In this document: one piece after another, positions 9,451 through 23,826 of the stretch | Layout: each line of letters starts with the position of its first letter | How positions within the stretch are numbered: the stretch's first letter is position 1 | Source of the DNA: Pseudomonas sp. BMS12 | GTDB lineage: Bacteria > Pseudomonadota > Gammaproteobacteria > Pseudomonadales > Pseudomonadaceae | Reading direction: 5' to 3' | Length of the DNA stretch: 64,000 nucleotides | Assembly (NCBI RefSeq): GCF_001592875.1 | Contig: NZ_LSOF01000013.1 | Span: 1-64,000, forward strand | Notes under the pieces: generated by a model | Databases searched by the model: none | What the model was told of the DNA's origin: nothing | The model's input: the letters and a program-made list of their open reading frames with translations, nothing else | Translations under genes and position numbers: made by a program

Positions 9451-10779
9451 ATGGCTAAGCAAGGTGCTCTCTCCGCGCTCAGCAATGGCGGGTTGTCCGA
9501 GCTCTGGGCTCGACTGCGTTTTCTGTTCCTGGCGATCATCGTCTATCGGATCGGTGCGCACATTCCGGTGCCCGGAATCAATCCTGACCGGCTGGCCGAC
9601 CTGTTTCGGCAGAACGAGGGGACCATTCTTAGCCTGTTCAACATGTTTTCCGGTGGCGCGCTGGAGCGCATGAGCATCTTTGCACTGGGGATCATGCCGT
9701 ATATCTCGGCGTCGATCATCATGCAGCTCATGACCGCTGTCAGCCCGCAACTGGAGCAGTTGAAGAAGGAAGGGGAAGCTGGCCGTCGCAAGATCAGCCA
9801 GTACACCCGCTACGGCACGCTGGTGCTTGCCATCGTTCAGGCTGTCGGCATGTCCGTCGGCCTGGCGGGGCAGGGCGTCTCGTTTACGACTGATTTCGGC
9901 TTCTACTTCGTGGCGGTGACGACCTTCGTGGCCGGCGCCATGTTCATGATGTGGCTGGGCGAGCAGATCACCGAGCGCGGCGTTGGTAACGGTATCTCGA
10001 TGCTGATTTTTGCAGGCATCGTGGCCGGTCTGCCAAGGGCCATCGGTCAATCCTTCGAGTCGGCGCGTCAGGGTGATATCAATATCTTTGCCCTGATTGC
10101 TGTCGCACTTCTGGCAGTCGCGATCATCGGTTTTGTGGTGTTCATTGAGCGTGGTCAGCGTCGCATCGCGGTGCACTATGCCAAGCGTCAGCAGGGCCGC
10201 AAGGTCTTCGCTGCGCAGACCAGCCACCTGCCGCTGAAGGTGAACATGGCCGGCGTCATTCCGGCTATCTTCGCCAGCAGTATCCTGCTGTTCCCGGCTT
10301 CGCTGGGGACCTGGTTTGGTCAGTCCGAGGGTTTGGGCTGGCTGCAGGATATCTCGCAGGCCATCGCTCCCGGCCAGCCGTTGAACATTCTGCTGTTTAG
10401 TGCAGGGATCATCTTCTTCTGCTTCTTCTATACGGCTCTGATGTTCAATCCGAAGGACGTAGCGGAAAACCTGAAGAAGTCTGGTGCCTTTATTCCGGGC
10501 ATCCGTCCGGGTGAGCAATCCGCGCGCTACATCGATGGCGTGCTGACTCGCTTGACCATGTTCGGTGCTCTGTACATGACGGCCGTTTGCCTGCTCCCGC
10601 AGTTCCTGCAGGTGGCAGCCAACGTACCGTTCTACCTTGGCGGGACCTCGTTGCTGATCGTGGTCGTGGTTGTGATGGACTTTATGTCGCAAGTACAATC
10701 GCACCTCGTTTCGCACCAGTACGAATCCCTGATGAAGAAAGCCAACCTGAAGGGCTACGGCAGCGGCATGCTCCGCTGA
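9451..10779 (+). CDS. secY: Preprotein translocase subunit SecY
   Basis: A 442-residue integral membrane protein with ten predicted membrane segments, the channel of the SecYEG translocon. Family signatures include the first segment region [18 protein letters not shown] ([18 protein letters not shown]), [22 protein letters not shown] and the cytoplasmic loop [19 protein letters not shown]. It lies directly after rplO with no gap, the standard spc position, so membrane insertion capacity is co-expressed with ribosomes. Confidence 0.99.
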   Translation: MAKQGALSALSNGGLSELWARLRFLFLAIIVYRIGAHIPVPGINPDRLADLFRQNEGTILSLFNMFSGGALERMSIFALGIMPYISASIIMQLMTAVSPQLEQLKKEGEAGRRKISQYTRYGTLVLAIVQAVGMSVGLAGQGVSFTTDFGFYFVAVTTFVAGAMFMMWLGEQITERGVGNGISMLIFAGIVAGLPRAIGQSFESARQGDINIFALIAVALLAVAIIGFVVFIERGQRRIAVHYAKRQQGRKVFAAQTSHLPLKVNMAGVIPAIFASSILLFPASLGTWFGQSEGLGWLQDISQAIAPGQPLNILLFSAGIIFFCFFYTALMFNPKDVAENLKKSGAFIPGIRPGEQSARYIDGVLTRLTMFGALYMTAVCLLPQFLQVAANVPFYLGGTSLLIVVVVVMDFMSQVQSHLVSHQYESLMKKANLKGYGSGMLR

Positions 10780-10810
10780 AGTGGTTTCCGTAAGGTTCTA
10801 GGAGTTACTG

Positions 10811-10927
10811 ATGAAAGTTCGTGCATCGGTCAAGAAGCTGTGCCGCAACTGCAAGGTCATCCGTCGCGACGGCGTCGTGCGCGTGATCTGCAGCGCGGAG
10901 CCGCGTCACAAACAGCGCCAAGGCTGA
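10811..10927 (+). CDS. rpmJ: 50S ribosomal protein L36
   Basis: A 38-residue L36, [19 protein letters not shown], too short for most ORF filters. It is the zinc-binding (C-plus) form: C11, C14, C27 and H33 make the ribbon site. Such forms are often replaced by a zinc-free paralogue under zinc limitation; no paralogue is in this window. It follows secY by 31 bases with GGAG in front of the ATG. Confidence 0.96.
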   Translation: MKVRASVKKLCRNCKVIRRDGVVRVICSAEPRHKQRQG

Positions 10928-10948
10928 GTGTGATTTACGCGTAATGAG

Positions 10949-10982
10949 CCCGGCAGCTAGTGCGCTGCCGGGTTGATTCTTT
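10949..10982 (+). terminator. Terminator after rpmJ
   Basis: A perfect 9-bp stem, CCCGGCAGC (10949-10957) with GCTGCCGGG (10964-10972), is followed by TTGATTCTTTGTT. The T-rich tail is also the -35 region of the next promoter. Confidence 0.75.
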
Positions 10983-11001
10983 GTTATTACAGCGCTAATA
11001 T
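10973..11001 (+). promoter_or_regulatory. Promoter of the alpha operon
   Basis: TTGATT (10973-10978), 17 bases, TAATAT (10996-11001). The -35 hexamer is identical to that of the rpsH promoter and begins at the base after the terminator stem. The leader of about 50 nt has a CGCCCT/AGGGCG stem (11006-11011 with 11026-11031). In E. coli S4 represses this operon at a leader pseudoknot; whether this stem belongs to such a fold cannot be decided by eye. Confidence 0.7.
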
Positions 11002-11060
11002 CGCGCGCCCTATTTCTTGGCTTCCAGGGCGTGGGTAGCTGTCAATTGGAGTTCCACTGA

Positions 11061-11417
11061 ATGGCCCGTATTGCAGGCGTCAACATTCCGGATAACAAGC
11101 ACACTGTTATCTCGCTGACCTACATCTACGGTGTTGGTCGGACTACTGCTCAGAAAATCTGTGCAGTCACCGGTGTCAACCCGGCGGTAAAGATCAAAGA
11201 TCTCTCTGACGAGCAGATCGAGCAGCTGCGTGGCGAAGTCGCCAAGTTCACCACCGAAGGTGACCTGCGCCGCGAAATCAACATGAAAATCAAGCGTCTG
11301 ATGGACCTGGGCTGCTACCGCGGTCTGCGTCATCGCCGTGGCCTTCCGGTCCGCGGTCAGCGCACCAAGACCAACGCGCGCACCCGTAAGGGCCCGCGTA
11401 AGCCGATCCGCAAGTAA
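11061..11417 (+). CDS. rpsM: 30S ribosomal protein S13
   Basis: A 118-residue S13, [19 protein letters not shown], a head protein that bridges to L5 and contacts P-site tRNA with its basic tail ([18 protein letters not shown]). First gene of the alpha operon, preceded by AATTGGAGTTCC. Confidence 0.98.
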   Translation: MARIAGVNIPDNKHTVISLTYIYGVGRTTAQKICAVTGVNPAVKIKDLSDEQIEQLRGEVAKFTTEGDLRREINMKIKRLMDLGCYRGLRHRRGLPVRGQRTKTNARTRKGPRKPIRK

Positions 11418-11447
11418 TTGCGCCCGCGAATCGACAGGAATTAAGTC

Positions 11448-11837
11448 ATGGCTAAGCCTGCTGCTCGTACTCGTAAGAAAGTCAAAAAGACAGTTGTGGA
11501 TGGCATCGCCCATATCCACGCTTCTTTCAACAACACCATCGTGACCATCACTGACCGTCAGGGTAACGCCCTGTCCTGGGCTACTTCTGGTGGTTCCGGT
11601 TTCCGCGGTTCCCGTAAGAGCACTCCGTTCGCTGCCCAGGTGGCTGCCGAGCGTGCCGGTCAGGCTGCTCTGGAATACGGCCTGAAGAACCTCGACGTGA
11701 ACGTCAAGGGCCCAGGTCCGGGTCGCGAATCCGCTGTCCGTGCTCTGAACGGTTGCGGCTACAAAATCGCCAGCATCACCGACGTGACGCCAATCCCGCA
11801 TAACGGGTGCCGTCCGCCGAAGAAGCGTCGCGTGTAA
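11448..11837 (+). CDS. rpsK: 30S ribosomal protein S11
   Basis: A 129-residue S11, part of the 30S platform near the Shine-Dalgarno/anti-Shine-Dalgarno helix. The conserved [20 protein letters not shown] and [12 protein letters not shown]-terminal motifs are present. Thirty bases after rpsM with no intervening signal. Confidence 0.98.
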   Translation: MAKPAARTRKKVKKTVVDGIAHIHASFNNTIVTITDRQGNALSWATSGGSGFRGSRKSTPFAAQVAAERAGQAALEYGLKNLDVNVKGPGPGRESAVRALNGCGYKIASITDVTPIPHNGCRPPKKRRV

Positions 11838-11853
11838 TAGGAGACAGTGAAGA

Positions 11854-12474
11854 ATGGCTCGTTACATTGGTCCCAAGTGCAAACTGTCTCGCCGTGAAGG
11901 CACCGATCTCTTCCTGAAGAGTGGTGCGCGCGCGCTCGAATCCAAGTGCAACATCGAATCGGCTCCTGGCCAGCACGGCGCTCGTCGTGGTCGTCAGTCC
12001 GACTACGGCACCCAGCTGCGTGAAAAGCAGAAAGTCCGTCGTATCTACGGCGTGCTGGAGCGTCAGTTCAGCGGTTACTACAAGGAAGCTGCCCGTCGCA
12101 AGGGCGCTACCGGCGAGAACTTGCTGCAACTGCTGGAATGCCGTCTGGACAACGTGGTTTACCGCATGGGCTTTGGTGCTACCCGCGCCGAATCCCGTCA
12201 GCTGGTATCGCACAAAGCCATCACCGTGAACGGTTCGACCGTGAACGTCCCGTCTTACCAGGTTAAAGCTGGTGACGTCGTGGCTGTTCGCGAAAAGGCC
12301 AAGAACCAGCTGCGTATCGTCCAGGCTCTCGACCTGTGCGCCCAGCGTGGTCGCGTTGAGTGGGTAGACGTGGATGCTGAGAAGAAATCGGGCGTGTTCA
12401 AAAGCGTTCCGGCTCGTGGCGATCTGTCTTCCGACATCAACGAAAGCCTGATTGTCGAGCTCTACTCCAAGTAA
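11854..12474 (+). CDS. rpsD: 30S ribosomal protein S4
   Basis: A 206-residue S4, [19 protein letters not shown], a primary 16S rRNA binder and, in E. coli, the repressor of this operon. The S4 RNA-binding domain (about 96-155) includes [23 protein letters not shown]. The N-terminal region has a cysteine pair but not the four-cysteine zinc site of some S4 forms. Confidence 0.98.
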   Translation: MARYIGPKCKLSRREGTDLFLKSGARALESKCNIESAPGQHGARRGRQSDYGTQLREKQKVRRIYGVLERQFSGYYKEAARRKGATGENLLQLLECRLDNVVYRMGFGATRAESRQLVSHKAITVNGSTVNVPSYQVKAGDVVAVREKAKNQLRIVQALDLCAQRGRVEWVDVDAEKKSGVFKSVPARGDLSSDINESLIVELYSK

Positions 12475-12496
12475 GGGCTAGAAAATAGGTGCATCC

Positions 12497-13498
12497 ATGC
12501 AGATTTCGGTAAATGAGTTCCTGACCCCCCGCCATATTGATGTGCAGGCGGTCAGTTCGACCCGCGCCAAGATCACCCTCGAGCCTCTCGAGCGTGGTTT
12601 TGGCCATACCCTGGGCAACGCGCTGCGTCGCATCCTGTTGTCCTCCATGCCTGGCTGTGCAGTAGTCGAGGCCGAGATTGACGGTGTACTCCACGAGTAC
12701 TCCGCCATCGAAGGTGTGCAGGAAGACGTAATTGAAATCCTGCTGAACCTGAAAGGTCTGGCTATCAAGCTGCACGGTCGTGACGAAGTCACCCTGACTC
12801 TGGCCAAGAAGGGCTCGGGTGTGGTCACCGCTGCCGATATTCAGCTGGATCACGATGTCGAGATCGTCAATGGTGACCACGTGATCGCCAACCTGGCGGA
12901 CAACGGCGCTCTGAACATGAAGCTCACCGTGCGCCGTGGCCGTGGCTACGAGCCGGCTGATGCCCGTCAGAGCGATGAAGACGAGAGCCGTAGCATTGGC
13001 CGTCTGCAGCTGGACTCTTCGTTCAGCCCGGTTCGCCGTGTGGCTTACGTGGTGGAGAACGCTCGCGTCGAGCAGCGTACCAACCTGGACAAGCTGGTCA
13101 TCGACCTGGAAACCAACGGCACCCTGGATCCTGAAGAGGCCATCCGTCGTGCCGCGACCATCCTCCAGCACCAACTGGCGGCCTTCGTTGATCTGAAGGG
13201 CGACAGTGAGCCGGTTGTGGTCGAGCAGGAAGACGAGATCGATCCGATCCTGCTGCGTCCGGTAGACGACCTCGAACTGACCGTGCGTTCGGCCAACTGC
13301 CTGAAGGCGGAGAACATCTACTACATCGGCGATCTGATTCAGCGCACCGAAGTAGAGCTGCTCAAGACTCCGAACCTGGGCAAGAAGTCCCTGACCGAGA
13401 TCAAGGACGTTCTGGCCTCCCGTGGTCTGTCCCTCGGCATGCGCCTCGACAACTGGCCGCCGGCAAGTCTGAAGAAGGACGATAAGGCTACTGCCTGA
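12497..13498 (+). CDS. rpoA: DNA-directed RNA polymerase subunit alpha
   Basis: A 333-residue alpha subunit. The N-terminal domain (to about 230) dimerises and nucleates the enzyme; the motif [20 protein letters not shown] is at about 30-50. The C-terminal domain (about 250-320) contacts UP elements and activators, with the two helix-hairpin-helix motifs ([15 protein letters not shown] and [18 protein letters not shown]). Standard position between rpsD and rplQ. Confidence 0.99.
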   Translation: MQISVNEFLTPRHIDVQAVSSTRAKITLEPLERGFGHTLGNALRRILLSSMPGCAVVEAEIDGVLHEYSAIEGVQEDVIEILLNLKGLAIKLHGRDEVTLTLAKKGSGVVTAADIQLDHDVEIVNGDHVIANLADNGALNMKLTVRRGRGYEPADARQSDEDESRSIGRLQLDSSFSPVRRVAYVVENARVEQRTNLDKLVIDLETNGTLDPEEAIRRAATILQHQLAAFVDLKGDSEPVVVEQEDEIDPILLRPVDDLELTVRSANCLKAENIYYIGDLIQRTEVELLKTPNLGKKSLTEIKDVLASRGLSLGMRLDNWPPASLKKDDKATA

Positions 13499-13541
13499 TC
13501 GTCCGTAATCACCGAACCGAAAGTTTGGTAAGGAATTAATC

Positions 13542-13931
13542 ATGCGTCATCGTAAAAGTGGCCGTCACCTGAGCCGCACCAGCGCCCACCGCAAGGCCAT
13601 GTTCCAGAACATGGCGGTGTCGCTGTTCGAACACGAACTGATCAAAACCACCCTGCCGAAAGCCAAGGAACTGCGCCGCGTTGCCGAGCCGCTGATCACC
13701 CTGGCCAAGGTAGACAGCGTCGCCAACCGTCGCCTGGCCTTCGACCGCACTCGTTCGAAAGCCATCGTCGGCAAGCTGTTCAACGACCTGGGCAAGCGTT
13801 ATGCCACCCGTCAGGGCGGCTACCTGCGTATCCTCAAGTGCGGCTTCCGTGCTGGTGACAACGCGCCTATGGCGTACGTCGAGCTGGTTGACCGTCAGGT
13901 TGCTGGTGAAGCTGTAGAAGCTGCTGAATAA
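13542..13931 (+). CDS. rplQ: 50S ribosomal protein L17
   Basis: A 129-residue L17, [20 protein letters not shown], at the exit side of the tunnel. Last gene of the alpha operon. Preceded by AAGGAATTAATC and followed at once by a strong terminator, which closes the ribosomal cluster. Confidence 0.98.
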   Translation: MRHRKSGRHLSRTSAHRKAMFQNMAVSLFEHELIKTTLPKAKELRRVAEPLITLAKVDSVANRRLAFDRTRSKAIVGKLFNDLGKRYATRQGGYLRILKCGFRAGDNAPMAYVELVDRQVAGEAVEAAE

Positions 13932-13947
13932 GTCGCTTCAGATGTAC

Positions 13948-13976
13948 AAAAAACCGGGCCTTGGCCCGGTTTTTTA
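13948..13976 (+). terminator. Terminator of the alpha operon
   Basis: A 13-bp stem, AAAAAACCGGGCC (13948-13960) with GGCCCGGTTTTTT (13963-13975), has a two-base TT gap at its tip, so the top pairs must open to form a loop. The paired A and T runs would let it work in both directions. Confidence 0.92.
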
Positions 13977-13987
13977 TTGCCGTCATG

Positions 13988-14024
13988 AAAGTAATTATCT
14001 ATCGAGGTTGTCGATCTAATATAT
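13988..14024 (+). promoter_or_regulatory. Candidate OxyR site upstream of katG
   Basis: Against the OxyR pattern ATAG-N7-CTAT-N7-ATAG-N7-CTAT this segment gives AAAG, CTAT, GTCG and ATAT, 12 of 16 positions, with spacing fixed. TTGGTT (14024) and TACTCT (14048) could be a weak -35/-10, spaced 18, just downstream. OxyR control of katG is well known in other proteobacteria; here it is inferred. The remainder, 14060-14245, is a leader with no gene I recognise, apart from a small AGGGC/GCCCT hairpin near 14162-14175. Confidence 0.4.
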
Positions 14025-14119
14025 TGGTTCACTTGTCGTTCGTCTTCTACTCTTGATTCAGCGCTGAAGGCAAGACCCGTATCGGCAGCACATCCCTTCT
14101 ATCCGATTGGTTGGTTTGA

Positions 14120-16396
<2,277 letters not shown>

Positions 16397-16411
16397 TTCG
16401 CCTGCCGTAAT

Positions 16412-16439
16412 AAAAAGCCCCGCTAGTGCGGGGCTTTTT
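16412..16439. terminator. Bidirectional terminator between katG and uvrA
   Basis: A perfect 12-bp stem AAAAAGCCCCGC / GCGGGGCTTTTT with loop TAGT. The A and T runs on both sides let it serve both convergent genes. The same stem with loop GAAT recurs at 38367-38394. Confidence 0.93.
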
Positions 16440-16443
16440 ATTT

Positions 16444-19278
<2,835 letters not shown>

Positions 19279-19313
19279 GAACAACGGCCTCGCATGGCGG
19301 GCGGAAACCGCGA

Positions 19314-19343
19314 AGTATACGGCCGCGGGCTACCACGCGGCAA
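19314..19343 (-). promoter_or_regulatory. Candidate uvrA promoter
   Basis: On the minus strand TTGCCG (19343-19338), 18 bases, TATACT (19319-19314), giving a leader of about 30 nt. I looked for a LexA-type CTG...CAG palindrome in 19279-19411 and saw none. Confidence 0.5.
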
Positions 19344-19374
19344 AGCGCCGCGCCTGTGATGGTGGTGCCGCTGC

Positions 19375-19383
19375 TGCTAGAAT
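19375..19383 (+). promoter_or_regulatory. Extended -10 promoter for the MFS gene
   Basis: TGCTAGAAT is an extended -10 element (TG-N-TAGAAT) 28 bases before the ATG at 19412. No clear -35 is visible, as expected for this promoter type. It probably also drives ssb. Confidence 0.5.
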
Positions 19384-19411
19384 CGCCGGCTCATTTGCAC
19401 AGGGTTCTTCG

Positions 19412-20800
19412 ATGCACGATTTGCACAGCGAACGCATGAGCGCCCGCGAGACCCGCGCCGCCGGTGGCCTGGCGCTGGTCTTCGCCTTTCGCATGCTCGG
19501 CATGTTCATGGTTCTGCCGGTGCTGGCCACCTATGGCATGGATCTGGACGGCGCCACGCCGGCGCTGATCGGCCTGGCCATTGGCGCCTACGGCCTGACC
19601 CAGGCGGTACTGCAGATTCCCTTCGGCATTCTCTCCGACCGTATCGGCCGCCTGCCGGTGATCTTCGCCGGGTTGCTGATCTTCGCCGCCGGCGCGGCCC
19701 TGGCGGCCAACGCCGACACCATCTGGGGGGTGATCGCCGGGCGTGTGCTGCAGGGCGCCGGGGCCATCTCGGCGGCAGTGATGGCGCTGCTCTCGGACCT
19801 GACCCGCGAGCAGCACCGGACCAAGGCTATGGCCATGATCGGCATGAGCATCGGCCTGTCGTTCGCCGTGGCCATGGTGATCGGCCCGCTGCTGACCCGC
19901 GCCTTCGGCCTGGCGGGGCTGTTCTGGGTCACCGCCGGCATGGCCCTGATCGGCATGCTGATCATTGCCCTGATCGTGCCGCGCGCCGCACAGACGCTGC
20001 AGCACCGTGAGTCCGGCGTGGCGCGCCAGGCGTTGCTGCCAACGCTGCGCAACCGCGAGTTGCTGCGTCTGAACCTGGGCATCGGTGTGCTGCATGCCAT
20101 CCTCATGGCCAGTTTCGTGGTGCTGCCGCTGGCGCTGGTAGAGCAAGGCGGGCTGGCCAAGGAAGAGCACTGGTGGGTCTACCTCAGCGCGTTGCTGATC
20201 GGTTTCTTCGGCATGGTGCCGTTCATCATCTACGCCGAGAAAAAGCGCCAGATGAAACGTGTGCTGTGCGGCGCGGTGCTGGTGCTGGTGCTCTGCGAGC
20301 TGTTCTTCTGGGGTTTCGGCCACGGGCTCAAGGCGCTGGTGCTGGGCTTCGTGCTGTTCTTCACCGCCTTCAACCTGCTGGAGGCCTCGCTGCCGTCGCT
20401 GGTCAGCAAGGTGGCCCCGGCCGGCGGCAAGGGCACGGCCATGGGCGTGTACTCCACCAGCCAGTTTCTCGGCGCCGCGCTGGGTGGCATTCTCGGTGGC
20501 TGGCTGTACCAGCATGGCGGCCTGGATATGGTTTTCGTCGGCTGTGCGGCGCTGGGGCTTTTCTGGCTCGCGGCAGCTGCTACCATGCGCGAGCCGCCTT
20601 ATGTGACCAGTTTGCGCCGCCCGCTTGCCGAGACGGCGCTGGCGGACAGCGGACTGGTGGGCCGACTCCTCGCAGTACCCGGCGTCAGCGATGCCGTGGT
20701 GGTGGCCGAGGAGGCCGCGTTGTACATCAAAGTGGATACCCAACAACTGGACCGCGTGTTGCTCGAGCAGGTGCTCGAAGAGGCCGCGGAGACGCATTGA
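19412..20800 (+). CDS. MFS transporter, YajR-like with C-terminal YAM-type domain
   Basis: A 462-residue inner-membrane transporter with 12 predicted membrane segments. Motif [13 protein letters not shown], is at 72-83 between segments 2 and 3. After the last segment a soluble tail of about 70 residues contains [19 protein letters not shown], resembling the ferredoxin-like YAM domain of E. coli YajR. The substrate is unknown. The frame is open from 19148, but that part lies over uvrA; ATG 19412 is the first plausible start. The same gene lies between uvrA and ssb in P. aeruginosa. ssb follows 15 bases after the stop. Confidence 0.85.
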   Translation: MHDLHSERMSARETRAAGGLALVFAFRMLGMFMVLPVLATYGMDLDGATPALIGLAIGAYGLTQAVLQIPFGILSDRIGRLPVIFAGLLIFAAGAALAANADTIWGVIAGRVLQGAGAISAAVMALLSDLTREQHRTKAMAMIGMSIGLSFAVAMVIGPLLTRAFGLAGLFWVTAGMALIGMLIIALIVPRAAQTLQHRESGVARQALLPTLRNRELLRLNLGIGVLHAILMASFVVLPLALVEQGGLAKEEHWWVYLSALLIGFFGMVPFIIYAEKKRQMKRVLCGAVLVLVLCELFFWGFGHGLKALVLGFVLFFTAFNLLEASLPSLVSKVAPAGGKGTAMGVYSTSQFLGAALGGILGGWLYQHGGLDMVFVGCAALGLFWLAAAATMREPPYVTSLRRPLAETALADSGLVGRLLAVPGVSDAVVVAEEAALYIKVDTQQLDRVLLEQVLEEAAETH

Positions 20801-20815
20801 GCTTAGGAGAACGAA

Positions 20816-21313
20816 ATGGCCCGTGGGGTTAACAAAGTCATTCTGATCGGCAACGTCGGCGGCGACCCGGAAACCCGCTACCTGCCCAACGGCAACGCGG
20901 TGACCAACATCACCCTGGCCACCACCGACAGCTGGAAGGACAAACAGACCGGCCAGCAGCAGGAGCGCACCGAATGGCATCGCGTGGTGTTCTTCGGCAA
21001 GCTCGCCGAGATCGCCGGTGAATACCTGCGCAAGGGTGGCCAGTGCTACGTCGAAGGTCGTCTGCAGACCCGCGAGTGGGAGAAGGATGGCGTCAAGCGC
21101 TACACCACCGAGATCGTGGTCGACATGAACGGCACCCTGCAGCTGCTCGGCGGCCGTGGTAACAGCAATAGCGAAGGTGGCGAGTACGCCCCGCGCCAGC
21201 AGCAGTCGCGCCCGGCACCGCAGCAGTCCGCGCCGCAGCGCCCGGCGCCGCAACCGGCGGCCCAGCAGCCGGCCCCGGACTACGACAGCTTCGACGACGA
21301 TATCCCGTTCTAA
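20816..21313 (+). CDS. ssb: Single-stranded DNA-binding protein
   Basis: A 165-residue SSB. The OB fold occupies about 1-110 ([21 protein letters not shown]), followed by a Gln/Pro/Ala-rich linker and the acidic tip DDDIPF that recruits repair and replication partners. It coats single-stranded DNA as a tetramer. AGGAG lies just before the start. Probably co-transcribed with the MFS gene; uvrA is divergent. Confidence 0.98.
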   Translation: MARGVNKVILIGNVGGDPETRYLPNGNAVTNITLATTDSWKDKQTGQQQERTEWHRVVFFGKLAEIAGEYLRKGGQCYVEGRLQTREWEKDGVKRYTTEIVVDMNGTLQLLGGRGNSNSEGGEYAPRQQQSRPAPQQSAPQRPAPQPAAQQPAPDYDSFDDDIPF

Positions 21314-21332
21314 GTCGGAACCGTCGGTACAC

Positions 21333-21356
21333 AGAGCCCGCCTTTTGGCGGGCTCT
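21333..21356 (+). terminator. Terminator after ssb
   Basis: A perfect 10-bp stem AGAGCCCGCC / GGCGGGCTCT with loop TTTT. The tail (TGCGTTTG) is only weakly T-rich. Confidence 0.75.
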
Positions 21357-21412
21357 TGCGTTTGTGCGGGACGGAATTATCCCCATTGGCGTCCGGCGTC
21401 GAGCGCTGCGTC

Positions 21413-21455
21413 ATGCAAATTGCACGCTGGTTGCGGCCAGTCGTGCATTCTGCAT
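21413..21455. promoter_or_regulatory. Nested inverted repeat, candidate operator
   Basis: ATGCAAATTGCACG (21413-21426) and CGTGCATTCTGCAT (21442-21455) are inverted repeats matching at 12 of 14 positions, 15 bases apart. Each arm carries a TGCA-N3-TGCA-like unit (TGCAAATTGCA, TGCATTCTGCA). It lies about 120 bases before the 21577 gene, after the ssb terminator. The regulator is unknown. Confidence 0.4.
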
Positions 21456-21576
21456 GGGGCGGTAGGCCGGTTGGTCTGGCTATGTGCCTGACCCGTATGG
21501 CGTTTTTCGTACCGACGGATTGGCACAGGCACTGCAACGACACAGGCTCCGACATTTATCGAGAGCGAACCGAGCC

Positions 21577-21924
21577 ATGCACGCTGCCATCAAGGCGTTC
21601 TTCGACGCGTTTCCCGCGCACGACATTTCCATCACGCCGCGCCCAGACGGCACCCTGCTGCTGACCCTGCGCAGGCGCGGTGAGGTGCCGCTGAGCAAGG
21701 CCATCGACAGCGTCATGCTGCTCAGTCAGGCGAGCGTGCAGGAGCTGATCCTCGATGTGTCGTTGAGCCTCAAGCGGGCCAACGGCCAGGCACTGATGGC
21801 GGATGGGCGCGCGCAGTGGCGGCGCGATCTGCCGACGTTCTCCGGCGAACCGATTCATGTCACCGCCGCGCACCGGCTGGTGTACCGGCGCAAGCCGGCG
21901 CCGGCGCGCTCCCGCTCGCTCTAG
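21577..21924 (+). CDS. Small protein resembling the DUF3509 family
   Basis: A 115-residue soluble protein with no signal peptide, membrane segment or catalytic motif. The N-terminal part MHAAIKAFFDAFPAHDISI followed by TPRPDGTLLLTLRR resembles the pseudomonad family DUF3509, whose function is unknown. The tail is basic (RRKPAPARSRSL). The frame is open from 21484; ATG 21577 is chosen because family resemblance starts there. It takes the place downstream of ssb and converges on the lipase gene at 21992. Confidence 0.6.
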   Translation: MHAAIKAFFDAFPAHDISITPRPDGTLLLTLRRRGEVPLSKAIDSVMLLSQASVQELILDVSLSLKRANGQALMADGRAQWRRDLPTFSGEPIHVTAAHRLVYRRKPAPARSRSL

Positions 21925-21991
21925 TGCCGGTCGCTGCCTTGGCCTGAGCGATTGGGCAGAACATTCAGGGCTGGGTTTCGGATGGCTACCC

Positions 21992-22957
21992 TTACGCCGA
22001 CACTTCCTGCAGGCGTGTCTGCGGCAGCGGCTGGCGTTGCCAGCGTTCCTTGGCGAACGCGGCCATGTCGCGCAGGCTGCGACCGGCTTCGGGCAGCAGC
22101 GGATAGAAGGTCGGCCAGACATGTGCCTGGCCGCGCCAGATATCCAGGCGCACCGCGGCGCCGGCCTGGTCGAGGCGCTCGGCCAGACGCAGCGAGTCGT
22201 CGCGCAACACCTCGTTGTCGCTGACCTGGATATGCACGGGCGGAAAACCGGTGAAGTCGCCATACAGTGGCGAGGCCAGCGGCGAGGCGCCGTCCTGCCC
22301 GGCCAGGTACGCGGCGGCGGCGCGGCGGATGCTGTTGCCGTCGAACATCGCGCAGCTGGCTGCGTTGCTGTCCAGCGAGGCGCCGCTGGCGAGCAGGTCG
22401 GCATAGGGCGAGAGCAGGGTGGCGCCGCTGGGTAAAGGCAGGCCGGCACTCTTGAGGGCGTGCAGCAGTGCCAGGGCCAGGCCTCCGCCGGCGGAGTCGC
22501 CGGCCAGCACTATGCCTTGGGCCGGGTAGGTTTGCAGCAGCCAGGTGTAGGCGGCCACGGCGTCTTCCAGCGCTGCCGGGAAGGGCGCCTCCGGGGCCAG
22601 TCGATAGTCCAGGGAGAACAGCGCGCTGCCGCTCAGTTGCGCCAGGTGGGTGGTGATGGCGCGGTAGGTGCGCGGCGAGCCGAACAGGTAACCGCCACCG
22701 TGCAGATAGAGCAGGCACTGGCCGGGCGCGGCGGTAGCCGGCAGATGCCATTCGCCCTGGGGCTGGCCTTCCGTGGTCTGGCGAATATCCACGCCCGGGC
22801 AGGTCTTGCGTGCGGCACTGTTGCGTTCCAGCCAGGCGCGAAAGCGCACGGGGTCGAAGGTTTCGCTGGTCAGCTTGGGTTTCAGGCGCCAGCGCAGCAC
22901 GACGCCAAGCAGGCGCGAGCGTAGCGAACGGGAGTGGATCAGGCGTTGCTCGATCAT
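21992..22957 (-). CDS. Alpha/beta hydrolase, hormone-sensitive-lipase-type esterase
   Basis: A 321-residue esterase/lipase of the HSL (family IV) group. Oxyanion-hole motif HGGG at 86-89; nucleophile S155 in GDSAGG; acid probably E249 in the SDNEVLRDD motif; histidine H279 in GQAHVW. No signal peptide is seen, so it is probably cytoplasmic. Likely substrates are short- to medium-chain esters, but none can be named. Its ATG overlaps the stop of the SDR gene by four bases, so the two are translated together and may act in one pathway. Confidence 0.9.
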   Translation of the reverse strand: MIEQRLIHSRSLRSRLLGVVLRWRLKPKLTSETFDPVRFRAWLERNSAARKTCPGVDIRQTTEGQPQGEWHLPATAAPGQCLLYLHGGGYLFGSPRTYRAITTHLAQLSGSALFSLDYRLAPEAPFPAALEDAVAAYTWLLQTYPAQGIVLAGDSAGGGLALALLHALKSAGLPLPSGATLLSPYADLLASGASLDSNAASCAMFDGNSIRRAAAAYLAGQDGASPLASPLYGDFTGFPPVHIQVSDNEVLRDDSLRLAERLDQAGAAVRLDIWRGQAHVWPTFYPLLPEAGRSLRDMAAFAKERWQRQPLPQTRLQEVSA

Positions 22958-23784
22958 GGGTTCGCGCTCTTGTTGCGCCCCGAGGCTCTGCCCAGCAGGC
23001 GGTGGATCAGCCCGGTGTGGGCACAGGGCAGCAGGCGTTGCAGCAGGTCGACGAACTTGGCGTCGCGGCCTACCAGAATGCGTTCGCGGCGCAGCCGAAT
23101 ACCTTCGATGATGATGCGTGCGGCTTCATCGGCAGGCAGCTTGAGGGTGTTCTTCTCCAGGCGGCTGATCAGCGCCTCCTGGTCATCGACAGCCTGGTCG
23201 AAGCTGGCGCTGCGGGCGATGCGGGTGCGGACACCGCCCGGGTGCACGCAGGCGACATGCACGCCGTCGGCCTTGAGCTCCTGGCGCAGTGCCTCGCTGA
23301 AGCCGCGCACGGCGAACTTGCTGGCACAGTAGTGGGCCTGGCCGGCGACGCCGATCAGGCCGAACAGGCTGGAGAGATTCACCAGGCTGCCGCGGCTGGC
23401 GCGCAGGGCCGGGAGAAAGGCCCGGCTGCCATGCACCACGCCCCAGAAGTTGACGTCGAGCACCTTGCGGAAGGCTTCCGCTGAGGTCGAGGCGAAGTCA
23501 CCGAAGCGGGTGATGCCGGCATTGTTGATCAGCACGTCGACCGTGCCGAAGCTGGCCGTTACCTGCGTGGCGAAATCCCGCACCTGCGCTTCGTCACTGA
23601 CATCCAGCGCCTGCCCCAGCAAGGGGCCGGCGCCGATCAGGCGGGCCTGGATCAGGGTTTCGTCGAGGCTTTGCGGGTCGAGATCGGCCAGGGCCAGGGC
23701 GTTGCCGCGTGCCGCCAGTTGTAGGGCCAGCTCGCGACCGATACCACTGCCGGCACCGGTGATCACCACATTCTTGCTGCGCAT
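22954..23784 (-). CDS. Short-chain dehydrogenase/reductase
   Basis: A 276-residue classical SDR oxidoreductase. The Rossmann cofactor motif TGAGSGIG is at 9-16, NNAG at 87-90, and the catalytic set is S138 or S139, Y152 and K156 (YCASK). D34 in the ADLD segment after the second strand suggests NAD preference. The C-terminal 50 residues (RLRRERILVGRDAKFVDLLQ) are typical of SDRs paired with esterases or monooxygenases. First gene of a two-gene unit with the lipase; direct repeats 43-75 bases upstream may be its operator. Confidence 0.9.
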   Translation of the reverse strand: MRSKNVVITGAGSGIGRELALQLAARGNALALADLDPQSLDETLIQARLIGAGPLLGQALDVSDEAQVRDFATQVTASFGTVDVLINNAGITRFGDFASTSAEAFRKVLDVNFWGVVHGSRAFLPALRASRGSLVNLSSLFGLIGVAGQAHYCASKFAVRGFSEALRQELKADGVHVACVHPGGVRTRIARSASFDQAVDDQEALISRLEKNTLKLPADEAARIIIEGIRLRRERILVGRDAKFVDLLQRLLPCAHTGLIHRLLGRASGRNKSANP

Positions 23785-23826
23785 GTCCGCTCAACCCCTA
23801 TGCGTGGTTATGGCGAGATTTCATTG

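Noticed and set aside
9010..10716. 568-codon minus-strand open frame opposite rplO-secY
   Set aside because: Spans two highly conserved genes and reads as Gln/His/Arg-rich noise.
19279..19411. LexA box for uvrA
   Set aside because: No CTG-N10-CAG-type palindrome is present. From memory, uvrA is not part of the SOS response in P. aeruginosa, so absence is expected.
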